A stretch of 64,000 nucleotides of DNA, taken from Faecalibacterium duncaniae (GTDB lineage Bacteria; Bacillota; Clostridia; Oscillospirales; Ruminococcaceae). The notes under the pieces were generated by a model, which saw nothing but the letters and a program-made list of their open reading frames with translations, did not search any database and was not told where the DNA came from. A program made the translations under genes and the position numbers. How positions within the stretch are numbered: position 1 is the first letter of the stretch; each line of letters begins with the position of its first letter. Positions 52,175 to 61,665 of this stretch are shown piece by piece. The stretch is taken from contig NZ_CP048437.1 in the NCBI RefSeq assembly GCF_010509575.1, positions 1,302,001 through 1,366,000 on the forward strand, given 5' to 3'.

Positions 52175-52534
52175 TTACGATATATTTTTCTTTTTGTTCT
52201 TCTTTGTCAACAATAAATTTATGCGAATTAAGTTATATCGTTGTATCATCACGCAATAGAAATTGTGCAATAAAATAAGTAGCGCAATGACCTGTATCCA
52301 CGGACGGCCTACAAGCAATACGGCTGGTAGACAAACTAAAACGCCAACCAAATGAATTTTGGCATTTTTTATTAACTGGCTTTTCAGAAAAACAATCCCT
52401 TCTTCCGAATAATCTTTCAAAAAATAATTGTCTGTATCAGGCTTTCCCCTCCATTGGTCATATTTCTTCTTTACCTTGATAACAAATTTACGATACTGGT
52501 TTACGCCCAGTAACCGATACAATTTTTGTTCCAT
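52175..52534 (-). CDS. Small membrane protein (cargo), CrtO-acyltransferase-like
   Basis: 119 residues, AT-rich gene; two membrane segments (KIHLVGVLVCLPAVLLVG and WIQVIALLILLHNFYCV) and a C-terminal VMIQRYNLIRINLLL that recalls the IQRYNRPR box of glycosyl-diaponeurosporenoate acyltransferase-like (CrtO) proteins. Starts LYRLLGVNQYRKFV, also reminiscent. The match is short, so the function is unproven. Flanked by repeats R1 and R2 and preceded by a TATAAT-type promoter near 52572-52580. Confidence 0.6.
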   Translation of the reverse strand: MEQKLYRLLGVNQYRKFVIKVKKKYDQWRGKPDTDNYFLKDYSEEGIVFLKSQLIKNAKIHLVGVLVCLPAVLLVGRPWIQVIALLILLHNFYCVMIQRYNLIRINLLLTKKNKKKNIS

Positions 52535-52597
52535 TTATCTTGCTCCCTTACAAGCCGATTTCTCGCTGGTTCTATTATACTATGACTGGCTGCCTTT

Positions 52598-52759
52598 GGG
52601 AATAGATGAATTGTAAACTTGCTGGACGGGAACAACAGCTTTTCTCCCGGCGTCCGGGCATAAAAAGAGCAGGGAACCTGTTTCAAGATTTCCTGCTCGA
52701 TGGTGCCGCCGGTGGGCGGCTGGTATTCAGTTTTGAAAGTTCAGGTCAAGGTGGCCCGA
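52598..52759 (-). repeat. Cassette repeat R2 plus promoter-side repeat
   Basis: 52642-52759 repeats R1; adjoining 52598-52640 repeats 53609-53648. Together they form the joint between two cargo cassettes: terminator of the hydrolase cassette followed by the promoter region of the membrane-protein cassette. Confidence 0.78.
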
Positions 52760-52780
52760 TTGATAGACAAACCGATTTTA

Positions 52781-53536
52781 TTATTCATCCAAAATAAAAT
52801 TGTAAATCCTTTTCGCAGCTTGTTCAGCATTTGAAGCTATTGCGGGGTGTCCGCCATGCTCAAATATTTGAATTGTCGCACTCGGAATTATGGCTGCCAT
52901 TTCTTTGTATTCCTGCTCAAGATTTTTTCTGCACATTTCATCTTCTTTGCTCCCCATGAATAGAACAGGGACTTTCATTTCTTCCAAAGGCTTATGGAAT
53001 AGAGGACGCTTTTCTTTTGCACAATTTAATAAGGCTTCTGTATCAAGGTCAACTACTTTTTCCCAATCAGTACCTTGACACCATTCATAAAATTGCCTTG
53101 ACTGTAAATTTGCCTTTGCCGTTTTTCTTTCAGATAGGAGATTATCGGAAAAATTACTATTAAGAGTACGGCCATCAAAACTGTCTGCTATAACTTTGTA
53201 GAACAGGTCAGGGCGTTCCAATGCCGCATTGATTGCCGCCCATGAACCGCCACTTGTTCCGATGAGACTAACTTTCCCACATTGTAAATGTTCAGTAAGC
53301 GCAATTATCTGTAATGCTTCATCATACCATACATCAGATGAAAAATGTTCTACTCGGTCGGATAGCCCGTTCCCTAAGAAATCAATTAGAATACATCTAA
53401 AATTTTCTTCATACAGCGGCATGAGAAGTTCAAACATTTTAGAAGAAGCTGTATTACCGTGTAGGAAAACAAGTGGCTCGCCGGTTCCACACTCTTTATA
53501 AAAAATGGATTTATCACCGTATTTGAAAAACGACAT
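52781..53536 (-). CDS. Alpha/beta hydrolase (cargo)
   Basis: 251 residues from ATG 53536 (GGAGG 9 bases upstream; ATG 53542 is possible). Oxyanion loop FLHGNTASS, nucleophile elbow GTSGGS (Ser95), acid Asp in GSKEDEMCRK and His in EHGGHPAIAS: a complete catalytic triad. Substrate unknown; proteins like this include esterases and acylpeptide hydrolases. The gene is AT-rich against its surroundings and bounded by the cassette repeats, so it is recently acquired cargo. Confidence 0.87.
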   Translation of the reverse strand: MSFFKYGDKSIFYKECGTGEPLVFLHGNTASSKMFELLMPLYEENFRCILIDFLGNGLSDRVEHFSSDVWYDEALQIIALTEHLQCGKVSLIGTSGGSWAAINAALERPDLFYKVIADSFDGRTLNSNFSDNLLSERKTAKANLQSRQFYEWCQGTDWEKVVDLDTEALLNCAKEKRPLFHKPLEEMKVPVLFMGSKEDEMCRKNLEQEYKEMAAIIPSATIQIFEHGGHPAIASNAEQAAKRIYNFILDE

Positions 53537-53608
53537 TTTCATACCCTCCTTTTATCAAGTAAACTGGCTTGTATCGTTGCTTTCATTATACTATGGTCGT
53601 TCAATTAT

Positions 53609-53648
53609 GGGAATAGAGGAATTGTAAACTTGCTGAACGGAAACAGCT
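53609..53648 (-). repeat. Promoter-side cassette repeat R3
   Basis: GGGAATAGAGGAATTGTAAA and following bases match 52598-52638 with few changes; a TATAAT-type box (ATTATACTATGG on the plus strand) sits beside each copy. Confidence 0.65.
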
Positions 53649-53799
53649 TGCAAGGCAAGGTGTTTCCGGGCGGCAAGTCCACAAAGGGGGTAGCTGGCGG
53701 CAGCCAGCGCAGGGGAAGTGTAGCTTCCCCTGTGATGATTGGAACAGATTGAAAATCTGCGGAAATCATCTGCTCCCTGCAAGGGGCTTCCGGCAGGAC

Positions 53800-53842
53800 G
53801 CAACGCACCGGCTTGACCGGTGTATAGTTGCGCCCTCTTTCA
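53800..53842. other. Candidate oriT with MOBQ-type nic region
   Basis: Nested inverted repeats GCAAC (53800-53804)/GTTGC (53827-53831) and CACCGG (53806-53811)/CCGGTG (53817-53822), followed by TAGTTGCGCCCTC. The end closely resembles the nic cores of RSF1010, pSK41 and pIP501 plasmids (AAGTGCG/CCCT), which would place the nick between 53832 and 53833. It sits in a 330-base gene-free gap (53543-53877) that otherwise holds a hairpin GGGGAAGTGTAGCTTCCCC near 53711. Confidence 0.7.
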
Positions 53843-53877
53843 GAGGGGCAGTCCACGGGCTGCGGCTCTGGAAGCAA

Positions 53878-54198
53878 TTATGACCGTTCCCGGTCTGGCT
53901 CTTTTCTCTTGGGATGTGGCTTTTCCGTCCTCGCCTGTGCCTTGGCTTCGGCAAGCCTGCGCCGGATGGAATTGTCCCGCTTCTGGATAAACCGCTGCTT
54001 TGTGTCAGCGATAAAGCGGCGGCACTCCGGCTCCGGGATGGCGTCCAGTTTTCGGATGGTACTCTCCACAATCTCCCTTGTCTGCCGGTCACGGATAACC
54101 GGCACGATTTCTTTCAGCCCCGCAAGGGTGTCCTCCTTCGTACCGGCGGCGTACTGATAGACCATAGCCAGCTCGTCTTTTGAAAAATTCATCTTCAT
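53878..54198 (-). CDS. Element protein, TTRAP-like
   Basis: 106 residues; NFSKDELAMVYQYAAGTKED and VESTIRKLDAIPEPECRRFI follow the transposon-transfer assisting protein pattern in the first 60 residues, followed by a strongly basic tail. Start overlaps the DUF3847 stop by 4 bases. Role unproven. Confidence 0.6.
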   Translation of the reverse strand: MKMNFSKDELAMVYQYAAGTKEDTLAGLKEIVPVIRDRQTREIVESTIRKLDAIPEPECRRFIADTKQRFIQKRDNSIRRRLAEAKAQARTEKPHPKRKEPDRERS

Positions 54199-54494
54199 TC
54201 TGCACCCTCCTTCTCTGTGCCGTGTCCGGCAAACACTTTTTCCATAAGCTGCCGGGTGCTGTCTTTGTGGAACAGCAGCTTCAGGAATAGACTGACCTGT
54301 TCATCTGTAATGGCTTCCGGGTGGGGAAGGTAGCTTTCCAGCATGGCGGCTCTGGTGCAAAGCCGGTGCGTCCGTTCCTTCCGGGTCAGCGCCCTGGCCT
54401 GATGGGTCAGGCGCTTTTCCTCCTGTTGCGCCCAGCGCAGCTTCTTTTCTGTTTCTTCTATCTCCTGATTGAGTTTTTCCAGTTTTTCATTCAT
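54195..54494 (-). CDS. DUF3847 protein
   Basis: 99 residues: an N-terminal coiled coil (LEKLNQEIEETEKKLRWAQQ) then RKERTHRLCTRAAMLESYLP, the conserved block of DUF3847, found beside relaxases and replication initiators of clostridial elements. Overlaps the RepA-like stop by 4 bases; part of a four-gene coupled operon. Confidence 0.82.
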   Translation of the reverse strand: MNEKLEKLNQEIEETEKKLRWAQQEEKRLTHQARALTRKERTHRLCTRAAMLESYLPHPEAITDEQVSLFLKLLFHKDSTRQLMEKVFAGHGTEKEGAE

Positions 54495-54829
54495 AGGCGG
54501 CTGTCCTCCTTCTTGGGAATGAGTACATATATTTTGTTGGGTTCCCCGAAGCCCTGACGCACCCGCAGTATCAGTCCGGCGTCCTCCAATTCATTCAGGG
54601 AACGCTTCACGGTCATGGTACTGCGGGCAAGTGCCGCCGCCAGTTCCACGATGGGGAAATGGATAAACAAAATCCCGTTGGCGTCCTCTATGCCGGATAC
54701 GAAAACAATATCCAACATCCGGGCGTACATGACCTTGGCGGTGCTGCTGATCGGGAGCCGCAGCATGGCTCTCGGCAGCGGCATACAGGGCGGCAGGGTG
54801 GTGTCTGCGGTCATAAATTCAACTTCCAT
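54491..54829 (-). CDS. Replication initiator RepA_N-like winged-helix protein
   Basis: 112 residues. RLPISSTAKVMYARMLDIVF and IVELAAALARSTMTVKRSLN then LEDAGLILRVRQGFGEPNKI form the winged helix seen at the N-terminus of RepA_N initiators. It is much shorter than plasmid RepA, so it may be only the DNA-binding part. Possible target: the motif-rich gap at 55,080-55,250. AAAGGAGG precedes the ATG. Confidence 0.75.
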   Translation of the reverse strand: MEVEFMTADTTLPPCMPLPRAMLRLPISSTAKVMYARMLDIVFVSGIEDANGILFIHFPIVELAAALARSTMTVKRSLNELEDAGLILRVRQGFGEPNKIYVLIPKKEDSRL

Positions 54830-55021
54830 TCAATCGGTGTCCTCCTTTACTTTTCGTTTTGAGCGTTTGGAAAGATAATGGGGGCAGTCCACAATGATCG
54901 CCCGGAAACTCTGCTTGCAAGTGCGCTGGCATTTCCGGCAAAGGTCGTTGTACATTACCCGCCCCCGTTCATTGAGGAAGAAGGACAGTTCCAACTGCCT
55001 CTTTTTCGGCATTCTCGGCAT
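54830..55021 (-). CDS. Small zinc-finger-like element protein (copy 1)
   Basis: 63 residues; KKRQLELSFFLNERGRVMYN then DLCRKCQRTCKQSFRAIIVD with Cys at finger-like spacing and a final C/H. A paralogue with the same start (NKRRLEWSFFLN) and same CxxC layout lies at 62392-62586, also upstream of replication genes. TAAGGAGG precedes the ATG. Function unknown. Confidence 0.7.
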   Translation of the reverse strand: MPRMPKKRQLELSFFLNERGRVMYNDLCRKCQRTCKQSFRAIIVDCPHYLSKRSKRKVKEDTD

Positions 55022-55554
55022 AGTTCCTCCTTAAACAAAAATCCGCCCATTTCAGCCGTAACAGCCGCAATAGACGGATAGCAGATTTTAGTGTCGTGTT
55101 TCGGGGCGATTTTCAGGGAAAAAGCGGCCATAGAACCGCCCGGAAATCCCCCGAAGTATTACGGATAGGGCAGACTACGCCCTATCGGATTGTTGTGTTT
55201 CGGTATCAATTCGGTGTTCATTTTCGCCGGTTCTCCCTGATGTCGTTCCTGCCCCTGGCTCTCACAACGGCGTTTCGCTCCCTTTGGTACGCTCGTTGTG
55301 GTCAGGGTTCCTCCATTTCCCTTCCGCAAGTCGTTGCGCTACATCGCCGGGGAGCATATCCCATACAGGCCGGTCATTCGATTGGAATAATCCATCGATG
55401 AACTACCTGTATCATAGAACATTTTTGTTCCCTGTGCCGTATATCCACAAAGTAGGATTTCGGGGCGAAAAACGGAAATTTCCACGATTATGGAAAGTAT
55501 GGTATAATCCAGTTAGCGGCAGGAAAACAGCCGCCGGAAAGGAGTGAGCGCCCT
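55022..55554. other. Gene-free region with repeated GTATTACGGATAGGG motif, possible replication origin
   Basis: Holds GTATTACGGATAGGG (55156-55170) facing CCTATCGG (55181-55188), and TTTCGGTATCAATTCGG near 55198; closely related motifs lie at 62616-62765 before the replication genes of layer 3. No gene is supportable. The right end carries the promoter of the XRE gene. Confidence 0.5.
55479..55508 (+). promoter_or_regulatory. XRE gene promoter with operator-like palindrome
   Basis: TTCCAC (55480-55485) and TATAAT (55503-55508), 17-base spacer. TTTCC...GGAAA arms around ACGATTAT overlap the -35 box, a natural site for autorepression. Confidence 0.6.
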
Positions 55555-56367
55555 ATGCTGAGGGCAACTACCATACAGGAACGCCTTTGGGAGTTACGCA
55601 AAGATAAGGGCTTAAATCTGGAAGAACTGGCGCAGCAAACCGGCATTTCAAAGTCAGCCCTCGCCAGCTATGAAGCCAACGACAATAAGGAAATCAACCA
55701 CGGCAATCTTATCACGCTGGCCGACTTCTATGAGGTATCTCTTGATTACCTGTTCTGCCGGACAGAAAACCGGGAGCAGATAAACACGCCCCTGATGGAA
55801 CTGCACCTGAATGATGAAATGGTGGCGCTGCTAAAGAGTGGCCGTATCAATAACCGGCTCCTGTGTGAGATTGCTACCAATGATAAATTTGAGCAGCTTA
55901 TGACCGACACGGAGATATACATAGACGGCCATGCAACCTCCACCTTTCGCACCCTTTATGAGTCTTTGGAAGAACAGCGGCAGACCATCATCCAGAAATA
56001 CAAGCAGGCGGAAGATGATTTCTATTCAAAGACTATCCTTGCCGCAGAGGTAAAGGAAGAAGATTTCTTCTGTCATGTGACGCACAAAACATGGGACGCC
56101 ATTCTCCATGACATACGGAAAGCCCATGAGCATGACATTGACAGTACGCCGGATTACTCTGCCGCAAAGAAAGTGGCGATGGATATTCGGAAAGCCATTC
56201 AATCCTCCGGGGATTATCTCGGAAAGGTGTGGGCGGTCATTTTCAATATGCTCGGCGTTGATTTCTACAAGCTGCCGCCGGATGAACAGAAGATATTGAA
56301 AAAGATATTGTCAAAAGCGCCGAACATTAAAAACAGCCCCTTCAACTTCCGGCGCAAGAGAAAATGA
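55555..56367 (+). CDS. XRE-family regulator with long C-terminal domain
   Basis: 270 residues. N-terminal helix-turn-helix (IQERLWELRKDKGLNLEELA, QQTGISKSALASYEA) at about 7-62, then a 200-residue helical domain without a recognised fold, basic at the end (NFRRKRK). GGAGTGAG precedes the ATG. It is the only plus-strand gene of layer 2 and probably its master repressor. Terminated by a strong hairpin. Confidence 0.85.
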   Translation: MLRATTIQERLWELRKDKGLNLEELAQQTGISKSALASYEANDNKEINHGNLITLADFYEVSLDYLFCRTENREQINTPLMELHLNDEMVALLKSGRINNRLLCEIATNDKFEQLMTDTEIYIDGHATSTFRTLYESLEEQRQTIIQKYKQAEDDFYSKTILAAEVKEEDFFCHVTHKTWDAILHDIRKAHEHDIDSTPDYSAAKKVAMDIRKAIQSSGDYLGKVWAVIFNMLGVDFYKLPPDEQKILKKILSKAPNIKNSPFNFRRKRK

Positions 56368-56370
56368 AAA

Positions 56371-56412
56371 CTGCCGTTGTGGGAATGGGTGTTCCTGCAA
56401 CGGCAGCTTTGG
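56371..56412 (+). terminator. Intrinsic terminator of the XRE gene
   Basis: CTGCCGTTG (56371-56379) and CAACGGCAG (56398-56406), followed by CTTTGG. Confidence 0.7.
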
Positions 56413-56451
56413 CTTTCTTTATTCAGTTTTTCAGCTTATCGGTCAAACTTA

Positions 56452-57345
56452 TTATTTCACATAGATTTCTGAAATGGTATCTTCCACACCATTGATCTGC
56501 AATCTTACATGGATTTTCCCGTTTTCAAATTCACTCAAAGAATACTCTAAGGGGTCGGAAAGATTTGTGACATCAAAGGATTTTGATACATCACCCTGCA
56601 CCAGCCACAAAGTAAGTGATGCTCCATCAGGCACCGTTTCGCAAGAAATATCAGCGTGAAGCATTTGAGTTTCTGCGTCATCTACCATCATGTTTTGTTC
56701 TTTCACAAATCCATCACTGGCACTTCTAAAATCCAACTTCCAAACACCATTCAGATAAGTGTCATAATTCATGCTGATTGTTCCCAAATTCCAAACTCGG
56801 TCGTTCGATGTAACATCCGTATTTACACCATTTCCGGTAGCAGCACTGACAATAAACCCTGTCAGGCAGACCAACATAAGCACCATACTGATAATACCGG
56901 CAACAATAAATTTTAAGTGGTGGGTTTCCTGTTTAACCATAACGCCATTATTCTCCTTGTTTTCAATATGCGTTCCGCATTCTTCACAATATTTTGCTTT
57001 CAATGAAATTCGATGCCCGCAGGCAGGACACGTTGCTTTTATCTCTGAACGGCGCAGAAAATAAATCAGCAAGCCAATAAAAGGAGTTGCGATAAAAACT
57101 ACAATCGCCCACAATACCGGGTCGTCGCCCCGCTTTTTACAATCCTGATATACCCATGCTGCAAAGAAGCCACAAGTACATAGGGCGAAAAGAATAAAGC
57201 AAAGAAGCAGAATGGGAAGCAGCATGGAAAGGCCGCTAAAGCCATCGCTTTTCAGAAAATACAGTCCAAACCGCAGGAAAATTAACAGTAGAATAACTGG
57301 AATGCCGATATAAAGCGGAAGTTTGTTCTTTTTTGTATGATTCAC
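56452..57345 (-). CDS. Zinc-ribbon membrane protein of an ECF cluster
   Basis: 297 residues: three N-terminal membrane helices, a zinc ribbon CPACGHRISLKAKYCEECGT near 115, another membrane helix (IVAGIISMVLMLVCLTGFIV) and an extracellular C-terminal domain of about 110 residues ending VEDTISEIYVK. Overlaps the next gene by 4 bases. As the last gene of an ECF operon it may be the sensor or an effector; no function is known. Confidence 0.7.
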   Translation of the reverse strand: MNHTKKNKLPLYIGIPVILLLIFLRFGLYFLKSDGFSGLSMLLPILLLCFILFALCTCGFFAAWVYQDCKKRGDDPVLWAIVVFIATPFIGLLIYFLRRSEIKATCPACGHRISLKAKYCEECGTHIENKENNGVMVKQETHHLKFIVAGIISMVLMLVCLTGFIVSAATGNGVNTDVTSNDRVWNLGTISMNYDTYLNGVWKLDFRSASDGFVKEQNMMVDDAETQMLHADISCETVPDGASLTLWLVQGDVSKSFDVTNLSDPLEYSLSEFENGKIHVRLQINGVEDTISEIYVK

Positions 57346-57719
57346 GCTAATGCACCTCTTTTCTCAACACGGATTGTTATATCCTCTTTCATATTTGTCC
57401 TTTTAACACCAACGATGGTAAGCAAAACGCCTGCCAGTCCAATGTAGAAACAGATACCAGCAGCAAAGTAAGATAAATAAGTATTGCTGATTACTATTAG
57501 TGCTACACCTGCCAGCATAATAAATGTAACTAAGTTCAAAATCATCGGCAAATACCAAAGAGAAAAACCGCGTGTGGCGGGTTGCTTTCGCATTGCCGTT
57601 TCCTTTTGATACAATGTCGCTTTCAGTTTGTTGTTCAACTCCGGGTCTGGTTCGTCAGCCAGTTTCATAGAAGCCCGGATGATTTCATCAATTTCTGTAT
57701 TGAAAAGGTCATTTTTCAT
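57342..57719 (-). CDS. Membrane protein, probable anti-sigma partner
   Basis: 125 residues: a cytoplasmic part (FNTEIDEIIRASMKLADEPD) followed by two membrane helices (near 54-75 and 80-105). Overlap of 11 bases with the sigma factor gene and the cytosolic-plus-membrane layout suggest an anti-sigma factor, although it lacks the HxxxCxxC zinc motif of ZAS types. Confidence 0.6.
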   Translation of the reverse strand: MKNDLFNTEIDEIIRASMKLADEPDPELNNKLKATLYQKETAMRKQPATRGFSLWYLPMILNLVTFIMLAGVALIVISNTYLSYFAAGICFYIGLAGVLLTIVGVKRTNMKEDITIRVEKRGALA

Positions 57720-58233
57720 ATCCCGCTTCCTCCAATCTTTTCTTAATCAGACTTCTTCCCTTAAACAATCGGCTTTTTACCGTTCCGGGCGGTTTCTTAA
57801 TGATTGTTGATATTTGCTCTACGGAACAATTAGAAAGATAAAACAGTGTCAGCGGTATTCGGATTTTTTCTGGTAGGGTTTCAATAATCCGATTAACTTC
57901 TGAAATCAATTCTTTCTGCAAGTAGCTTTCTTCAATACTTTCGTCGGAATGTAAGACTGCTTCTGCTTCATCATCCAAATTACTACATGGAGCAATCATA
58001 TTTCGGCGGGCCTGCTTTCGTCTATCGCTTTTCCAAAGATTGTGCGTCAAGGAAAAAAACAGTGCTTTGGGATTTTGCCCCCAGTCAAGTGTCCATTCCA
58101 TTTCTAACGCTTTTAGAAAAGTCTGTTGATACAAGTCCTCTGCTTCTGATTTGTCCATACAGAGTTTCAGGCAAAATCTATATATATCTGTACCGAACTC
58201 ATCAATACATTTCTCGATTTCTCTTGCGTCCAA
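57709..58233 (-). CDS. ECF-type RNA polymerase sigma factor
   Basis: 174 residues from TTG 58233 (GGAGGTGAAACA upstream). Region 2: DIYRFCLKLCMDKSEAEDLY QQTFLKAL; region 4: LPEKIRIPLTLFYLSNCSVE and ISTIIKKPPGTVKSRLFKGR. Likely autoregulated: GTGAAC occurs twice upstream at 33-base spacing (complements of 58286-58291 and 58253-58258). The three-gene cluster is AT-rich cargo in layer 2. Confidence 0.88.
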   Translation of the reverse strand: MDAREIEKCIDEFGTDIYRFCLKLCMDKSEAEDLYQQTFLKALEMEWTLDWGQNPKALFFSLTHNLWKSDRRKQARRNMIAPCSNLDDEAEAVLHSDESIEESYLQKELISEVNRIIETLPEKIRIPLTLFYLSNCSVEQISTIIKKPPGTVKSRLFKGRSLIKKRLEEAGYEK

Positions 58234-58405
58234 TGTTTCACCTCCATTGCCCGTTCACCCTATATTCGCCATGACTTTGTATGCGGTTCACTTTTTTCAA
58301 AAAATTTTTTTTACAGGTAAAATGCCGGGGCGAAGTAGGTAGTTTCACTCCCGGCATTAAAAGAAAACTTTTCTTATGGTGTTTTGTGAAAGATAGCAAT
58401 AGCTA

Positions 58406-58615
58406 TTATTCATCGTCCTTCTCTAATTCGATTACATCTAAGATACCACAATTCAGGGCTTCGCAGATACGAACCAGCGTTTCCATGCTGATGTTTTTGC
58501 CTTTACCCATATTGGCTATCATATTTGTGGTAAGACCTGCGGCAATCCGCAAGTCCTCTTTCCTCATATTGCGCTCAACCAACGTATGCCAGAGGGGTTT
58601 ATAGCTTATGTGCAT
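58406..58615 (-). CDS. Small XRE/Cro-type regulator
   Basis: 69 residues; LWHTLVERNMRKEDLRIAAG and LTTNMIANMGKGKNISMETL form a compact helix-turn-helix (HTH_26 type). GGAGGATAAATGC precedes the ATG. It lies close to the recombinase end of layer 3 and may belong to either layer. Confidence 0.8.
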   Translation of the reverse strand: MHISYKPLWHTLVERNMRKEDLRIAAGLTTNMIANMGKGKNISMETLVRICEALNCGILDVIELEKDDE

Positions 58616-58836
58616 TTATCCTCCTGCCTTCCTCCCGGTTCCGGGGTTCCTGTTCCCATTATAACAAAGTTCTTGCTATTCCACAAACATTTCTTGACAC
58701 AATCGCCGGTTCCGTCTGGATTGTGCTTTTCCTTTCTTTTCTTGATTACATCTACTTAGCCATAAGCTGCTTAATGCCCTGTGATTTTGCTTATGTGTGA
58801 TAAAGAAGTAATAGAAGTGTAAAAAATTTTGCCTTT

Positions 58837-58869
58837 CCTATCCGATACTTGTCTTTGGTATCGGATAGG
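58837..58869. repeat. Perfect 12-bp inverted repeat near the layer 3 end
   Basis: CCTATCCGATAC (58837-58848) and GTATCGGATAGG (58858-58869), 8 bases past the recombinase stop codon. Its arm contains CGGATAGGG, the motif repeated before both replication modules. The T-rich run (AATTTTTT on the minus strand) is 9 bases further, so terminator use is possible. Confidence 0.6.
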
Positions 58870-58877
58870 GCGGGCGG

Positions 58878-60515
<1,638 letters not shown>

Positions 60516-60621
60516 CTATTCCGTATTTCGATTATACCACATGGGGCGGCTGTCTGTATAGCGGCTTCTGCTTCTTTACCGCCTGTCAAAATGACGATTT
60601 TTTACTGTGCGGCTTGTAGCG

Positions 60622-60813
60622 TTAGGGCGAAAGCTGGGCTTTGTGTCCTGCGGCGGCTTCCGCCTCCAGCACTTTCATCATCTTATCGGCTGCGGTGTCG
60701 GTGGTATCTTTTTTGAAAAAGCCGGAAACGATAAGGACGGTGTTGCCCATGCGGATCTCTGTCACGCAGTCCGGGCGGCGTTCCGGGGTGGTGTTCTGCT
60801 TGTTCTCTGCCAT
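60622..60813 (-). CDS. tnpW: TnpW-like transposon protein
   Basis: 63 residues from ATG 60813 (AAAGGAG upstream). RPDCVTEIRMGNTVLIVSGF and KKDTTDTAADKMMKVLEAEA match the TnpW family of Tn4451-type elements. Small, no known activity. Lies between the DnaC-like gene and the recombinase. Confidence 0.8.
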   Translation of the reverse strand: MAENKQNTTPERRPDCVTEIRMGNTVLIVSGFFKKDTTDTAADKMMKVLEAEAAAGHKAQLSP

Positions 60814-60825
60814 AGGCAACTCCTT

Positions 60826-61665
60826 TCATTTCATCAATTCTTTTAGTCTGTTCAGCTTGGCTTGCGCCGTTTCACGGCGGAAGTTCTCTCCCGTAAAGAG
60901 GATAGGGGCGCACATTTCCAAAAGGCGGTCATAAATCCGGGCATGGGCGGTGTCCAGCGGATTTTGCAGGCTGTCCAATGTCAGATTGGTGGTAACGATT
61001 AAGGGCTTGCGGCTGCGGTAGCGGCTGTCAATCACATTGTAGACCTGTTCTAAACCGTACTCTGTGCCGCGCTCCATTCCAAAATCATCAATGATAAGCA
61101 GAGGAAAACGGCAAAGACGCTCGATATACTCGTTGCGCCCCTCAAAGCTGGCGGTCAGGTCATTCAAAATCGCAGAGAAGTTCGTCATGCGGACAGCGAC
61201 TTCCTGCTCCATGAGGGCATTAGCGATACAACCGGCAAAATAGCTTTTTCCTGTGCCGACCTTGCCCCATAGCAGATAGCCGATATTTTCCTCGCGCATG
61301 ATTTCCCAATGCTCCACATAGAAGTGTGCAATCTCCATTTGCGGGCATTTCCCGTTGTCGTTGGCGAAAGTCCATTCCTGCATGGTAGGATTGGTAAATC
61401 CCCGGCGTTTCAAGTCCTCCACGGTGTCAAGGTGCTTTCTGCGCTGTTCGGCGGCTTCACGCTCCAAACGCTGGGCTTTCTGGCAGTCACATTCTGCCGG
61501 GTGGCGGTCACGCCCAAACAAGGCGGCTTGCTTTTCCGGGAAGTAGGCTTCTTTCGGAGTGTGACACTTGCCGCAGTAAAGCAGTCCGTCCTCGCCCATG
61601 TAGTCCTCCGGCTGTGGGGTAACAGCCGTCATATTCAAAACTCGTTCTGTAAACAGATTACTCAT
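60826..61665 (-). CDS. DnaC/IstB-like ATP-binding helicase loader
   Basis: ATG 61665 (AAGGAGGG upstream) gives 279 residues: an N-terminal zinc-finger-like region (CGKCHTPKEAYFPEKQAALF to CDCQKAQR), then AAA+ with Walker A LLWGKVGTGKSYFAGCIANA near 137, Walker B LLIIDDFGMERG and a sensor VTTNLTLDSL. Likely loads the host helicase at the origin together with the replisome organizer gene it overlaps by 4 bases. Confidence 0.9.
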   Translation of the reverse strand: MSNLFTERVLNMTAVTPQPEDYMGEDGLLYCGKCHTPKEAYFPEKQAALFGRDRHPAECDCQKAQRLEREAAEQRRKHLDTVEDLKRRGFTNPTMQEWTFANDNGKCPQMEIAHFYVEHWEIMREENIGYLLWGKVGTGKSYFAGCIANALMEQEVAVRMTNFSAILNDLTASFEGRNEYIERLCRFPLLIIDDFGMERGTEYGLEQVYNVIDSRYRSRKPLIVTTNLTLDSLQNPLDTAHARIYDRLLEMCAPILFTGENFRRETAQAKLNRLKELMK

